DNA of 50,006 nt from assembly GCA_028702315.1 (NCBI GenBank), contig JAQVPA010000005.1, positions 1 through 50,006 on the forward strand. The letters are read 5' to 3'. Position numbers and translations under genes: made by a program. A model generated the notes under the pieces. It was not told the DNA's origin, did not search any database, and saw nothing but the letters and a program-made list of their open reading frames with translations. Below, in pieces: positions 16,009 through 23,644 of this stretch. Position 1 is the stretch's first letter. Each line of letters begins with the position of its first letter. The DNA is from Candidatus Margulisiibacteriota bacterium (GTDB lineage Bacteria; Margulisbacteria; WOR-1; O2-12-FULL-45-9; XYB2-FULL-48-7).

Positions 16009-16629
16009 CTATTTTCTCCTCCTAAAATCTTGCCAAACCTCACGCAGTCGGTACAACTGCCGACCAGCTTGATCGTAGATGGCTAATAGTTTATTACATA
16101 ATATCGGATCAATGTAATTAGAATATGCATCGCGGCATTGTGAGAGACCAACTGATGTTTCATTAGTTTCAGCCATCGCGTCATCAAGATATTTGTGAAA
16201 TCCTTTATATTGATGTTTTTTAGCATATCCTTCGGCAATTAATCTTGGCACCGCTTTGCACGATCGCCGCAGTTGATCCGCTAAATCAAATTTTTCTTCT
16301 TTCGGCAGCTTTGGTAATAATTTGGTTAAAATTTCAATAGAAGCGGTGTAAGTTATCTGAAAAACCCTTAAGTCGTGATAACTTTTTATAGGTTCTTTCT
16401 TCTGGTTTTCATCCTTGCTTTTTATCTCATGAGGTTGGATGTTGGGTTTAAGGTTCGGATGCCAGTATGGACGTTTGATTTTGAAATTAGAGGTTAGATC
16501 TAATTTCTGGTTTCCATTCCCAGCTTCCATACCGGCATCTATGCCCAAATCCTTTATTCCAACTTCAACAATCCCATTTCCAGCTTCCATACTGGCTTCC
16601 ATGCCTAAATCCTTATTTCTTGCTTCCAT
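16009..16629 (-). CDS. Four-helix-bundle (S23) protein 3 with a long repeat-derived N-terminus
   Basis: 206 residues, about 85 more than canonical. The family core starts near residue 82 (KSYHDLRVFQITYTASIEILTKLLPKLPKEEKFDLADQLRRSCKAVPRLIAEGYAKK) and continues to the C-terminus. Residues 1-42 are an internal peptide repeat (GMEASMEAGNG, GIDAGMEAGNG, KDLG units) encoded by the same words that lie downstream at 15748-16008. A start inside the open frame nearer the core is possible, but the upstream ATG at 16629 has AGGAGGAATTAAT before it. The core differs from copies 1, 2, 4 and 5, so it is not a recent duplicate of them. Confidence 0.85.
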   Translation of the reverse strand: MEARNKDLGMEASMEAGNGIVEVGIKDLGIDAGMEAGNGNQKLDLTSNFKIKRPYWHPNLKPNIQPHEIKSKDENQKKEPIKSYHDLRVFQITYTASIEILTKLLPKLPKEEKFDLADQLRRSCKAVPRLIAEGYAKKHQYKGFHKYLDDAMAETNETSVGLSQCRDAYSNYIDPILCNKLLAIYDQAGRQLYRLREVWQDFRRRK

Positions 16630-16649
16630 ATTAATTCCTCCTCATTTAA

Positions 16650-16825
16650 AATAGCAGCAACTTTATTGCCACCTCGACTTCGTGGCTCGACAAGCTCGCC
16701 ACTTCGCTCGGTGCAGGCACTTTTTTGTTGTATTTATAATAAGATTCCTTGTACTCGTTACCCGTTACGCGTTACTCTATTCTTCCCCAAACGACGAGAT
16801 TTCGTCAGCCACCGGCGAACTATGT
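16650..16825. repeat. Degenerate inverted relative of the ORF6N leader, upstream of recR
   Basis: GTTACCCGTTACGCGTTACTC (21 nt, here near 16755-16778 and shown with its last base as context) and CCCAAACGACGAGATTTCG (about 16787-16805) are the reverse complement, with changes, of the leader words at 4340-4390. A separate hairpin uses GTGGCTCGACAAGCTCGCCAC (about 16680-16700). No gene is supported here. Confidence 0.65.
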
Positions 16826-16831
16826 TATAAT
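16826..16831 (+). promoter_or_regulatory. -10 element of the recR-por operon
   Basis: TATAAT 10 nt before the recR ATG; no good -35 is visible at normal spacing and there is no Shine-Dalgarno site. Confidence 0.45.
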
Positions 16832-16841
16832 TTAACCAAGC

Positions 16842-17438
16842 ATGTACGCCGAATCATTGAATAAGTTGATCGAAGAACTAAAAAAGTTGCCCGGGATCGG
16901 CCCGAAGTCGGCCCAGCGGCTCGCTTTCTTTATCCTGGGGAGCTCCAGGAAGAATATCGAAGACCTTGTCGCCTCGATCATTGCCGCCAAGGACCGGCTT
17001 AAGTATTGCTCCGTCTGCTTTAACATTACCGATGTCGACCCGTGCAAGACTTGCTCCGACCTCTCACGCGACGAAAAGACGATCTGCGTCGTCGCCGAGC
17101 CGAAAGACCTGGTAGCGATCGAACGCTCCGGCGTGTATAATGGAAAATACCATGTCCTGGGCGGAGTGATCTCGCCGCTCGACGGCGTTGAGCCGGATAG
17201 CCTGCGGATCAAGGAACTGCTGGCCAGGCTGAGCAAAAATTCCGTTACCGAAGTGGTGCTCGCCGTCAGCCCGACAACCGAAGGGGAGGCGACCAGTATC
17301 TACCTGACCAGGCTCCTAAAACCGCTCGGGGTCAAGCTGACCAGGATCGCTTACGGCTTGCCGATCGGGGCTGACATGGACTACGCCGACCCGGCCACAC
17401 TGTCAAAAGCCCTCGAAGGGCGCAGGGAGGTAAGTTAA
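16842..17438 (+). CDS. recR: Recombination mediator RecR
   Basis: 198 residues, standard length. Helix-hairpin-helix LPGIGPKSAQRLAFF (16-30), C4 zinc finger with C56, C59, C68 and C71, Toprim domain beginning ICVVAEPKDL (about 80-89), and the conserved VSPTTEGEATSIYL (about 146-159) and RIAYGLPIGADMDYADPATL C-terminus. RecR with RecO/RecF loads RecA at gapped DNA. It is first in a run of co-directional genes and overlaps none; the membrane-protein gene starts 2 nt after its stop. Confidence 0.98.
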   Translation: MYAESLNKLIEELKKLPGIGPKSAQRLAFFILGSSRKNIEDLVASIIAAKDRLKYCSVCFNITDVDPCKTCSDLSRDEKTICVVAEPKDLVAIERSGVYNGKYHVLGGVISPLDGVEPDSLRIKELLARLSKNSVTEVVLAVSPTTEGEATSIYLTRLLKPLGVKLTRIAYGLPIGADMDYADPATLSKALEGRREVS

Positions 17439-17440
17439 CG

Positions 17441-18142
17441 ATGAACAATGTGAAGAGTTACTTCGCGACCTGGTGGACGATCATGGCCCGGCCGATCTAC
17501 TTTTATACTAAATTAAAAGAGGAGAGCTGGAAAGAAAAATCCCTGACATTCCTTTTATATACCGCCTGGCTGATCGCCCTCGCGTTAACGCTGGCGATCT
17601 TCATTATCCAATACATCCCGATCGGTTCGACCCTGGTCGCCGGCATCACCGGGTTGAAAATGTTGATCGTCTCGCCGGTCCTGGTCACCCTTGCTTTTAT
17701 GTTCTTCCTGATCACTTTCTTGATCATGGCCGGCGTTATGACCGCCGCCCTCGGTATACTTTTTGGCCTGGTCGGCTGGCTGACGCATTACGTATATATT
17801 GTATTGGGCGGGAAAGGGAGCCTCAACCGGATGGTCCAGAGCGTACTGTATAGCTGCGCGGCGATGACGGCGATGATCTTGCCGGCGGCCTTTGCCGTTT
17901 TGACCCGTTATAACGCGCTTGATTTTTCACTGTTCCGCGTCGGTTACAATTTTATTTACTTCTTAACGTCACTTTATTTATACGGGCTTTGGGCGGTCGC
18001 CGGGCGCAAGAATTACGACGTGAACAAGACCCGGGCTTTTATCGGCGCGCTGGCCCCCGTAATTATATTATTGATTTTTGGTTTTATTTTTGATAAACTG
18101 GCTCTGTCGAAATTACAATCATGGATAGCACCGTTGAAATAA
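17441..18142 (+). CDS. Yip1-family integral membrane protein
   Basis: 233 residues with five or six hydrophobic segments (about 37-60, 63-80, 83-115, 135-155, 165-185, 200-222). The N-terminal MARPIYFYTKLKEE...WKEKSLTFLLYTA is typical of bacterial YIP1/DUF1282-type proteins, where a short cytoplasmic leader precedes the helices. Function in bacteria is not known. Its 3' end overlaps porC by 22 nt, so expression is linked to the ferredoxin oxidoreductase. Confidence 0.8.
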   Translation: MNNVKSYFATWWTIMARPIYFYTKLKEESWKEKSLTFLLYTAWLIALALTLAIFIIQYIPIGSTLVAGITGLKMLIVSPVLVTLAFMFFLITFLIMAGVMTAALGILFGLVGWLTHYVYIVLGGKGSLNRMVQSVLYSCAAMTAMILPAAFAVLTRYNALDFSLFRVGYNFIYFLTSLYLYGLWAVAGRKNYDVNKTRAFIGALAPVIILLIFGFIFDKLALSKLQSWIAPLK

Positions 18143-18699
18143 GATGGCACGGACGCGGCGGACAGGGGGCTAAAACAGCCGCTCTGCTCCTCGGCGAGGC
18201 GGCTCTGTCGCTCGGTAAGAATATTCAGGCCTTCCCTGAATACGGCCCCGAGCGGATGGGGGCGCCGGTCGCTTCTTTCAACCGGATCTCTTCGGAACCG
18301 ATCACCATCCATTGTTCGATCACCAATCCAAGCATCGTGATCGTCCTTGACCCGACCTTGATGGACTCGGTCGATGTCACGGCCGGTCTGCCGGATAACG
18401 GGGTCATCATCGTTAACACGAAACTTTGCCCTGCCGATGTGCGTAAGCAGTTGAAGCTCAAGGGAGGCAAAGTCTTTACTGTCGATGCTTCGGGTATTTC
18501 CAAAGAATTAATCGGGCGCGAAATCCCGAACACGCCGATGATGGGGGCGCTGGTCAAGGCGACCGGGCTGTTTGATATCGAATCGATGCTGAAAGATACG
18601 GAAGCGAAATTAAAAAAGAAATTTGCCGCCAAGCCGGAGATCGTCCAGGGTAACGTTGACGCGATCCGGCGGGCTTATAAAGAGGTAATAGGAGAATGA
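18121..18699 (+). CDS. porC: Pyruvate:ferredoxin oxidoreductase, gamma subunit
   Basis: 192 residues. WHGRGGQGAKTAALLLGEAAL near the N-terminus and AFPEYGPERMGAPVASFNRIS are signatures of the gamma domain of 2-oxoacid:ferredoxin oxidoreductases. The enzyme decarboxylates a 2-oxoacid, forms the acyl-CoA and reduces ferredoxin in the cytoplasm. Gene order gamma-delta-alpha-beta is that of four-subunit (archaeal/Thermotoga-type) enzymes. Pyruvate is the most likely substrate, but related keto-acids cannot be excluded. Confidence 0.93.
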   Translation: MDSTVEIRWHGRGGQGAKTAALLLGEAALSLGKNIQAFPEYGPERMGAPVASFNRISSEPITIHCSITNPSIVIVLDPTLMDSVDVTAGLPDNGVIIVNTKLCPADVRKQLKLKGGKVFTVDASGISKELIGREIPNTPMMGALVKATGLFDIESMLKDTEAKLKKKFAAKPEIVQGNVDAIRRAYKEVIGE

Positions 18700-19004
18700 G
18701 CGAAAAGCCAGGTTGGAAAAGTTTGCCGGAAGGCGATGTCGTCAAAGCCGGGACTGCCGCGGAGTTCAAAACGGGTGACTGGCGGAGCGAACGGCCGGTT
18801 TGGTTCCCCGAACGCTGCATTCATTGTTTGTTCTGCTGGATCTCGTGCCCCGATTCATCCATTATCGTCAAGGACCAAAAGATGACCGGGATCGATTACG
18901 ACCACTGTAAAGGTTGCGGTATTTGCGCGAAAGAATGCCCGGTCAAACCGCAAAAAGCCCTGGAAATGAAACCGGAGAGAGGCGAGGAAACATGTCAAAA
19001 ATAG
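18696..19004 (+). CDS. porD: Pyruvate:ferredoxin oxidoreductase, delta (ferredoxin-like) subunit
   Basis: 102 residues with two 4Fe-4S motifs: C41-x2-C44-x2-C47-x3-C51-P and C71-x2-C74-x2-C77-x3-C81-P. It passes electrons from the TPP site in the beta subunit to external ferredoxin. Start overlaps porC by 4 nt (ATGA), and its end overlaps the porA start by 13 nt. Confidence 0.94.
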   Translation: MSEKPGWKSLPEGDVVKAGTAAEFKTGDWRSERPVWFPERCIHCLFCWISCPDSSIIVKDQKMTGIDYDHCKGCGICAKECPVKPQKALEMKPERGEETCQK

Positions 19005-20164
19005 TCGCTAAGACCGGCAATGAAGCGATGGCCGAAGCGATGCGCCAGATCAACCCTGACGTTGTTGCCGCTTACCCGATCACGCCGGCGACCGAGATCG
19101 TCATGATCTTTGCTAAATATGTGGCCGACGGGCTGGTCGACACTAATTTTGTCGCGGTCGAGTCCGAGCATTCGGCGATGTCGGCCTGCGTCGGGGCTTC
19201 AGCCGCCGGCGTCCGCGTCATGACCGGGACCTCTTCCCAAGGCCTTTGTTTAATGTACGAAATATTGCCGATCGCGGCGGCCCTGCGGCTGCCGATCGTG
19301 ATGTGCGACGTTAACCGGGCGATCTCCGGCCCGATCAATATCCACTGCGACCATTCCGACACGATGGCGGCCAGGGATTTTGGCTGGCTGCAGATCTTTT
19401 CCGAAAATTCCCAAGAAGCGTATGACAGCTTGATCCAGGCGATCCGGATCGCCGAAGATCCGCGGGTTCACTTGCCGACGATGGTGACGACCGACGGCTT
19501 TATTATCAGCCATTGCCTCGATAAGATCGAGATACTGGATGATAAGGATGTGACCGCTTTTATCGGCCAGGACCGCAAAGCGAACAACCGCTTGCTCGAT
19601 CTTAAAAATCCGACTTCGGTCGGCCTGCTTGACCTGCAGGATTACTATTTTGAACACCGCGTCCCGGTCGCCCAGGCGATGAAAGATTCCAAAAAAGTCA
19701 TCCTCGAAGTGGCCGATGAGTTTGCCAAGAAGTTCGGCCGCAAATACGGTTTGATCGAAGAGTATAAATTGGCTGACGCGGAAGTGGCGATCGTGGCGCT
19801 CGGTTCGACCTGCGGCACCGCCAAAGTCGTGATCGATGAGCTGCGGGCCAAGGGAGTGAAAGCCGGGATGCTCAAGATCCGGGTTTTCCGTCCTTTCCCG
19901 GCCGAAGAGATCGTCAAAGCGCTGTCAAATGTCAAAGCACTGGCGGTCCTTGACCGGTCCGATACTTGGTCGGCGCAAGGCGGGCAAGTCTTTACCGAGA
20001 TCCGCTCGGCGTTCTACGAAGCGGCGAAAAAACCCAAAATAACTAACTTTATTTACGGCCTTGGTGGCCGCGAGATCGACCTGCCGCAATTGCACACTGT
20101 TTTTGAATCATTGAAGAATATTGATAAGCAGCCAGTCGTCCAGTATTTAGGAGTGAGAGAATAA
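18992..20164 (+). CDS. porA: Pyruvate:ferredoxin oxidoreductase, alpha subunit
   Basis: 390 residues from the ATG at 18992, preceded by GGCGAGGAA. The opening KTGNEAMAEAMRQINPDVVAAYPITPATEI and the VESEHSAMSACVGASAAGVRVMTGTSSQGL region form the pyrimidine-binding half of the TPP site. IAALRLPIVMCDVNRAISGPINIHCDHSD matches the 2-oxoacid pocket region of PorA. The C-terminal transketolase-like domain includes VAIVALGSTCGTAKVVID. The longer open frame to 18914 only reads through porD and is not used. Confidence 0.96.
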   Translation: MSKIVAKTGNEAMAEAMRQINPDVVAAYPITPATEIVMIFAKYVADGLVDTNFVAVESEHSAMSACVGASAAGVRVMTGTSSQGLCLMYEILPIAAALRLPIVMCDVNRAISGPINIHCDHSDTMAARDFGWLQIFSENSQEAYDSLIQAIRIAEDPRVHLPTMVTTDGFIISHCLDKIEILDDKDVTAFIGQDRKANNRLLDLKNPTSVGLLDLQDYYFEHRVPVAQAMKDSKKVILEVADEFAKKFGRKYGLIEEYKLADAEVAIVALGSTCGTAKVVIDELRAKGVKAGMLKIRVFRPFPAEEIVKALSNVKALAVLDRSDTWSAQGGQVFTEIRSAFYEAAKKPKITNFIYGLGGREIDLPQLHTVFESLKNIDKQPVVQYLGVRE

Positions 20165-20165
20165 C

Positions 20166-21086
20166 ATGGCTAGTTTAAAGGAATTATCGACTCGTAAAGA
20201 CCCGCTGACCGGCGGGCATAGGATGTGTCCCGGTTGCGGCGCGCCGATCGTCGTCCGGCAGATCCTGATGGCGAGCAAAGACCCTGTAGTGGTCGTTTCG
20301 GCGACCGGTTGCCTTGAAGTCTCGACCACGATTTTCCCCTATAGCGCTTGGACCGTCCCATTTCTCCACAACGCGTTTGAAAATGCCGGCGCGACAATGT
20401 CTGGCGTGGAAGCCGCGTACCAGAACCTGAAAAAGAAGGGGAAGATGACTGAGCATGTCAATTTTGTCGCGTTTGGCGGCGACGGCGGCACTTATGACAT
20501 CGGCCTGCAGTCGCTCTCCGGCGCGATGGAACGCGGCCACGACATGCTCTATGTCTGTTACAACAACGAAGCTTATATGAATACCGGCGTCCAGCGCTCC
20601 GGCGCCACGCCGATGGGAGCCAACACGACGACCGAACCAGCCGGTAAAGTCCTGCAGGGAAAGCGCGAATGGCGTAAAGACTTGACGGAGATCATGGTCG
20701 CCCACAGTATCCCTTATGTTGCCCAGGGAATTATCGGTAATTGGTCTGACTTGACGAGAAAAGCGGAGAAAGCTTTCTCGATCCGCGGGCCAAAATTCAT
20801 TAATGTTTTGCAACCGTGCCGTTTGGGGTGGGGATATAAACCGGACAGCACACTGGAATTAGCCCGGCGGGCTTATGAAACTTGTGTCTGGCCGGTCTAC
20901 GAAGTCGAAAACGGGGTTTATAAGATTTCCAAGCCAAAAGAGAAAAAACCTGTGGTAGAATATCTTAAAGGGCAGGACCGGTTCCGGCACCTGTTCAAAC
21001 CAGGCAATGAAAAGTTGATCGCGGATATCCAGGCCGAAGTTGACCGGCGCTGGAACCTATTGTTAGCCAAGGAGGCGACGAAATAA
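20166..21086 (+). CDS. porB: Pyruvate:ferredoxin oxidoreductase, beta (TPP-binding) subunit
   Basis: 306 residues. MCPGCGAPI (C21, C24) and SATGCLEVS (C49) provide ligands of the proximal 4Fe-4S cluster; FGGDGGTYDIG (about 99-109) with CYNNEAYMNTG gives the GDG...N TPP/Mg2+ motif. It pairs with PorA to form the active site. The stop codon overlaps the HU start (TAATG), so HU is translated from the same message. Confidence 0.96.
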   Translation: MASLKELSTRKDPLTGGHRMCPGCGAPIVVRQILMASKDPVVVVSATGCLEVSTTIFPYSAWTVPFLHNAFENAGATMSGVEAAYQNLKKKGKMTEHVNFVAFGGDGGTYDIGLQSLSGAMERGHDMLYVCYNNEAYMNTGVQRSGATPMGANTTTEPAGKVLQGKREWRKDLTEIMVAHSIPYVAQGIIGNWSDLTRKAEKAFSIRGPKFINVLQPCRLGWGYKPDSTLELARRAYETCVWPVYEVENGVYKISKPKEKKPVVEYLKGQDRFRHLFKPGNEKLIADIQAEVDRRWNLLLAKEATK

Positions 21087-21385
21087 TGAATAAGAAACAA
21101 TTAGCTGGAAAAGTCGGGGACAAAATGGACCTTTCCAAGGCCGAGACCGAGCGGATAATCGACGCGATCCTGGACGAGATCTCCGCCACCTTGATCAAAG
21201 GTGAAAAAGTCCGGTTAGTCGGTTTCGGTAATTTTGTCGTCAGAAAAAGAAAAGGCCGCGTCGGCCGCAACCCCCAGACGGGCGAAAAGATCACCATCGG
21301 CGAATCAAAATCACCGGGTTTTGTGCCGGGGATCAACCTGAAAAAATCCGTTAAAGCCCTGCCTGCCGGCAGGCAGGGGAAATGA
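21086..21385 (+). CDS. HU-family DNA-binding protein
   Basis: 99 residues. MNKKQLAGKVGDKMDLSKAETERIIDAILDEIS, the VRLVGFGNFVVRKRKGRVGRNPQTGEKITI arm and the SKSPGFVPGINLKKSV end define HU/IHF; the dimer bends DNA. The last eight residues (LPAGRQGK) are encoded by a perfect 22-bp palindrome (21357-21378), a mobile-looking sequence found elsewhere in the window, so the native protein probably ended shortly before it. The stop overlaps the next start (ATGA). Confidence 0.95.
   Translation: MNKKQLAGKVGDKMDLSKAETERIIDAILDEISATLIKGEKVRLVGFGNFVVRKRKGRVGRNPQTGEKITIGESKSPGFVPGINLKKSVKALPAGRQGK
21357..21378. repeat. GC-rich 22-bp palindrome at the 3' end of the HU gene
   Basis: Perfect palindrome whose 20-bp core is CCTGCCTGCCGGCAGGCAGG. 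The same core occurs at 31904-31923 and a variant at 46720-46733. It is translated here as part of the HU C-terminus. Confidence 0.9.
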
Positions 21386-22905
21386 GCCCGACCGTCAATT
21401 CCCAGAACGAAGAGATATTAAAGCTCCTGACCGTTCTGCCGCTTGATATCCAAAAAGTTTTAAAAGATTCTCCCGACCTGCCTTCTATCGTTGAAGTCGT
21501 GCTTGACCTTGGCCGCCCGGCCGAAGCCCGTTTTGCCAAAAGAACGATGCTCCTGCACGGCACCGTCAACCAGGGCGATATCGATTATGTGACTGCCAGG
21601 ATCGGCTCTTTTTCGGCCGATAACCGCGCCGGGATCGAAGCGACTCTCCACCGCATTTCGGCCATGCGGAACCGGGTTGGCAAGATCATCGGACTAACCT
21701 GCCGCATCGGCCGCGCTATTTATGGGACCAACGATATTATCCAGGATGTCATTGAGTCGGGGAAGAACTTGCTTTTCATGGGGCCGCCGGGGATCGGGAA
21801 GACCACCAAGTTGCGGGAAGCGGCCCGCGTCCTCTCCGATAAATTTAACCGCCGGGTGATCGTCGTTGATACCAGTAATGAAATAGCCGGTGACGGTGAC
21901 ATTCCCCATCCCGGGATCGGCAAGGCGCGGCGGATGCAAGTCGCGGCGCCTGAACTTCAGCATCGGGTGATGATCGAAGCGGTCGAAAACCACATGCCGG
22001 AGGTCATCATTGTCGACGAGATCGGGACCGAAGCGGAGGCGCTGGCCTGCCGCACGATCGCCGAGCGCGGCGTCCAGTTGATCGGGACGGCGCATGGCAA
22101 TACCCTTGATAACATTATCAGCAATCCAACACTTTCTGATTTAGCCGGCGGAATTCAATCAGTGATCCTTGGCGATGAAGAAGCGAAACGGCGGCGGACG
22201 CAAAAGGCTGTCTTGGAACGGAAGGCGCCGCCGACTTTTGAGATCGCGATCGAGATCCGCGAACGGGATACTTTCGCGATCTACCAGGATGTGGCCAAAG
22301 CGGTCGATTCTTTGTTACGAGGGCGGGAGCCGCAACCCGAAGTTCGCGTTAGGACAGCTGGCGGCAAAATCGAGGTTGTGCAGAAGCCAAAAGAGGAGCA
22401 GCCGGAGCCGACGGATAAAGAAATAGCCAAGGCAGCCAAGGAAAAAGATAAAGGGCCGCTCCAGATCTATCCATTCGGAATTAATGCTGGAACGATAGAG
22501 CGGGCGCTTCGGGTCATGCAGCTGCCGGCGGTCGTGGCGAAAGAGATGGACGAGGCCGATGTCGTCCTGACGACCAAATCAAAAGCGCGGCCGGGGACAA
22601 AAGTGATGGTCATGGCCGACGCCCACAACCTGCCGGTTCATGTGATCAAGAAGAACGTTTCGACGCAGATCAACAAGTTCCTCCGCTACTATTTCCGCGC
22701 CGAAGAGAAGGGGACGGCGGAAGAGCAAGCGATGCGCGAAGTCGAAGACGCGATTAGCCAAGTCAGGAATATCAAAAAATCGGTCGATCTTAATCCCCAG
22801 AACGCTTATGTCCGCCGCCTCCAACACCAGAAAGTCGACGCGGCGAAGATGCATTCGGAGTCGGTGGGGGAAGAGCCGAAGCGCCGGTTAAGGATCTATC
22901 CCTAG
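21382..22905 (+). CDS. R3H domain AAA ATPase (Ycf45/SpoIIIAA-like)
   Basis: 507 residues. An N-terminal region precedes the RecA/AAA-type ATPase domain with Walker A GPPGIGKTT (about 134-142), Walker B VIIVDEIGTE (about 208-217) and a GTAHGNTL sensor segment. A charged linker (about 315-355) leads to a C-terminal single-strand nucleic-acid-binding part with DAHNLPVHVIKKNVSTQINKFL and the R3H-like QNAYVRRLQHQKVDAAKMHSESVGEEPKRRLRIYP. Homologues include plastid Ycf45 and the ATPase of SpoIIIAA. A nucleic-acid-related ATPase is likely, but the process is unknown. It is the last gene of the recR-por operon. Confidence 0.9.
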   Translation: MSPTVNSQNEEILKLLTVLPLDIQKVLKDSPDLPSIVEVVLDLGRPAEARFAKRTMLLHGTVNQGDIDYVTARIGSFSADNRAGIEATLHRISAMRNRVGKIIGLTCRIGRAIYGTNDIIQDVIESGKNLLFMGPPGIGKTTKLREAARVLSDKFNRRVIVVDTSNEIAGDGDIPHPGIGKARRMQVAAPELQHRVMIEAVENHMPEVIIVDEIGTEAEALACRTIAERGVQLIGTAHGNTLDNIISNPTLSDLAGGIQSVILGDEEAKRRRTQKAVLERKAPPTFEIAIEIRERDTFAIYQDVAKAVDSLLRGREPQPEVRVRTAGGKIEVVQKPKEEQPEPTDKEIAKAAKEKDKGPLQIYPFGINAGTIERALRVMQLPAVVAKEMDEADVVLTTKSKARPGTKVMVMADAHNLPVHVIKKNVSTQINKFLRYYFRAEEKGTAEEQAMREVEDAISQVRNIKKSVDLNPQNAYVRRLQHQKVDAAKMHSESVGEEPKRRLRIYP

Positions 22906-22934
22906 TATCGATTGATCCTTTCGCACTGTCCGGA

Positions 22935-23495
22935 TCATATTTGATATTTGAATTTATTGCTCAGATCGTTCAAGCTTTTTATTATTCCACAAAACGGCGA
23001 CCTTGATAAATCGAGGTCTTTTCTCGATTTTAATTTTGTTACGCAATCAGCTAGCTTCCCTGAAAAAGACAAAAGAACTCCCTGAAATGTTTTTGTTTGA
23101 TGTCTGTCGCTTAAAATATCATGAGATTGGTCTAAATGAATAGAAAACAAATAATCAGCGATCATCTCTATCTTATCATTGGCCATGGTTACTTTATGGC
23201 TTTGTTCATTATCCGTCGGACTAACAGTGCTTATAACATTGAGCCATCGGCCGGTATGCCGTAAAAGAGTGGAAAGCGTCCCGGCTAGATTGTCTGGCTG
23301 TACGGCCTTAAAATATCTGACCGGATAAACGTCCGTGCTTGAAAATTCATGTGACAATAGCTCAAAAGGGTTGCCGCTAGCGATGATCCGTTGAACTTGA
23401 ACGCCGTGTTTCCCTCCGAGTCGAAGTGTCCCTTTAGGTGAGCGATACAGCCTAGCTCCAGTTTCAATGCTAAATATAGCGCCAGCGAAAATCAT
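22935..23495 (-). CDS. Hypothetical protein
   Basis: 186 residues from the ATG at 23495, chosen because AAGGAGA lies 5 nt upstream; an in-frame ATG 7 codons earlier overlaps that site. It has no signal peptide, membrane helix or recognisable motif. The N-terminal part (MIFAGAIFSIETGARLYRSPKG) is weakly hydrophobic, and the rest is a mixed alpha/beta pattern. The AT-rich codon use differs from the por operon. It is convergent with the R3H ATPase gene (30-nt gap). Confidence 0.6.
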   Translation of the reverse strand: MIFAGAIFSIETGARLYRSPKGTLRLGGKHGVQVQRIIASGNPFELLSHEFSSTDVYPVRYFKAVQPDNLAGTLSTLLRHTGRWLNVISTVSPTDNEQSHKVTMANDKIEMIADYLFSIHLDQSHDILSDRHQTKTFQGVLLSFSGKLADCVTKLKSRKDLDLSRSPFCGIIKSLNDLSNKFKYQI

Positions 23496-23644
23496 GTTTT
23501 CTCCTTCATTTATCAATGCAAATTGAAGCGCCCCTTGGTGCCACGCTTGTTTCTCTAGTTAATTATCGTCACTTTCTGGCGGAAATTTCGGTTATTTTCT
23601 AGGAATAAATGATAATTAAAAGGGGGAAAAATGACTGCAAATCG

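Noticed and set aside
18914-18991. Extended N-terminus of porA
   Set aside because: This stretch reads porD in another frame. PorA proteins start near MSKIVAKTGNEA, and a ribosome-binding site precedes that ATG.
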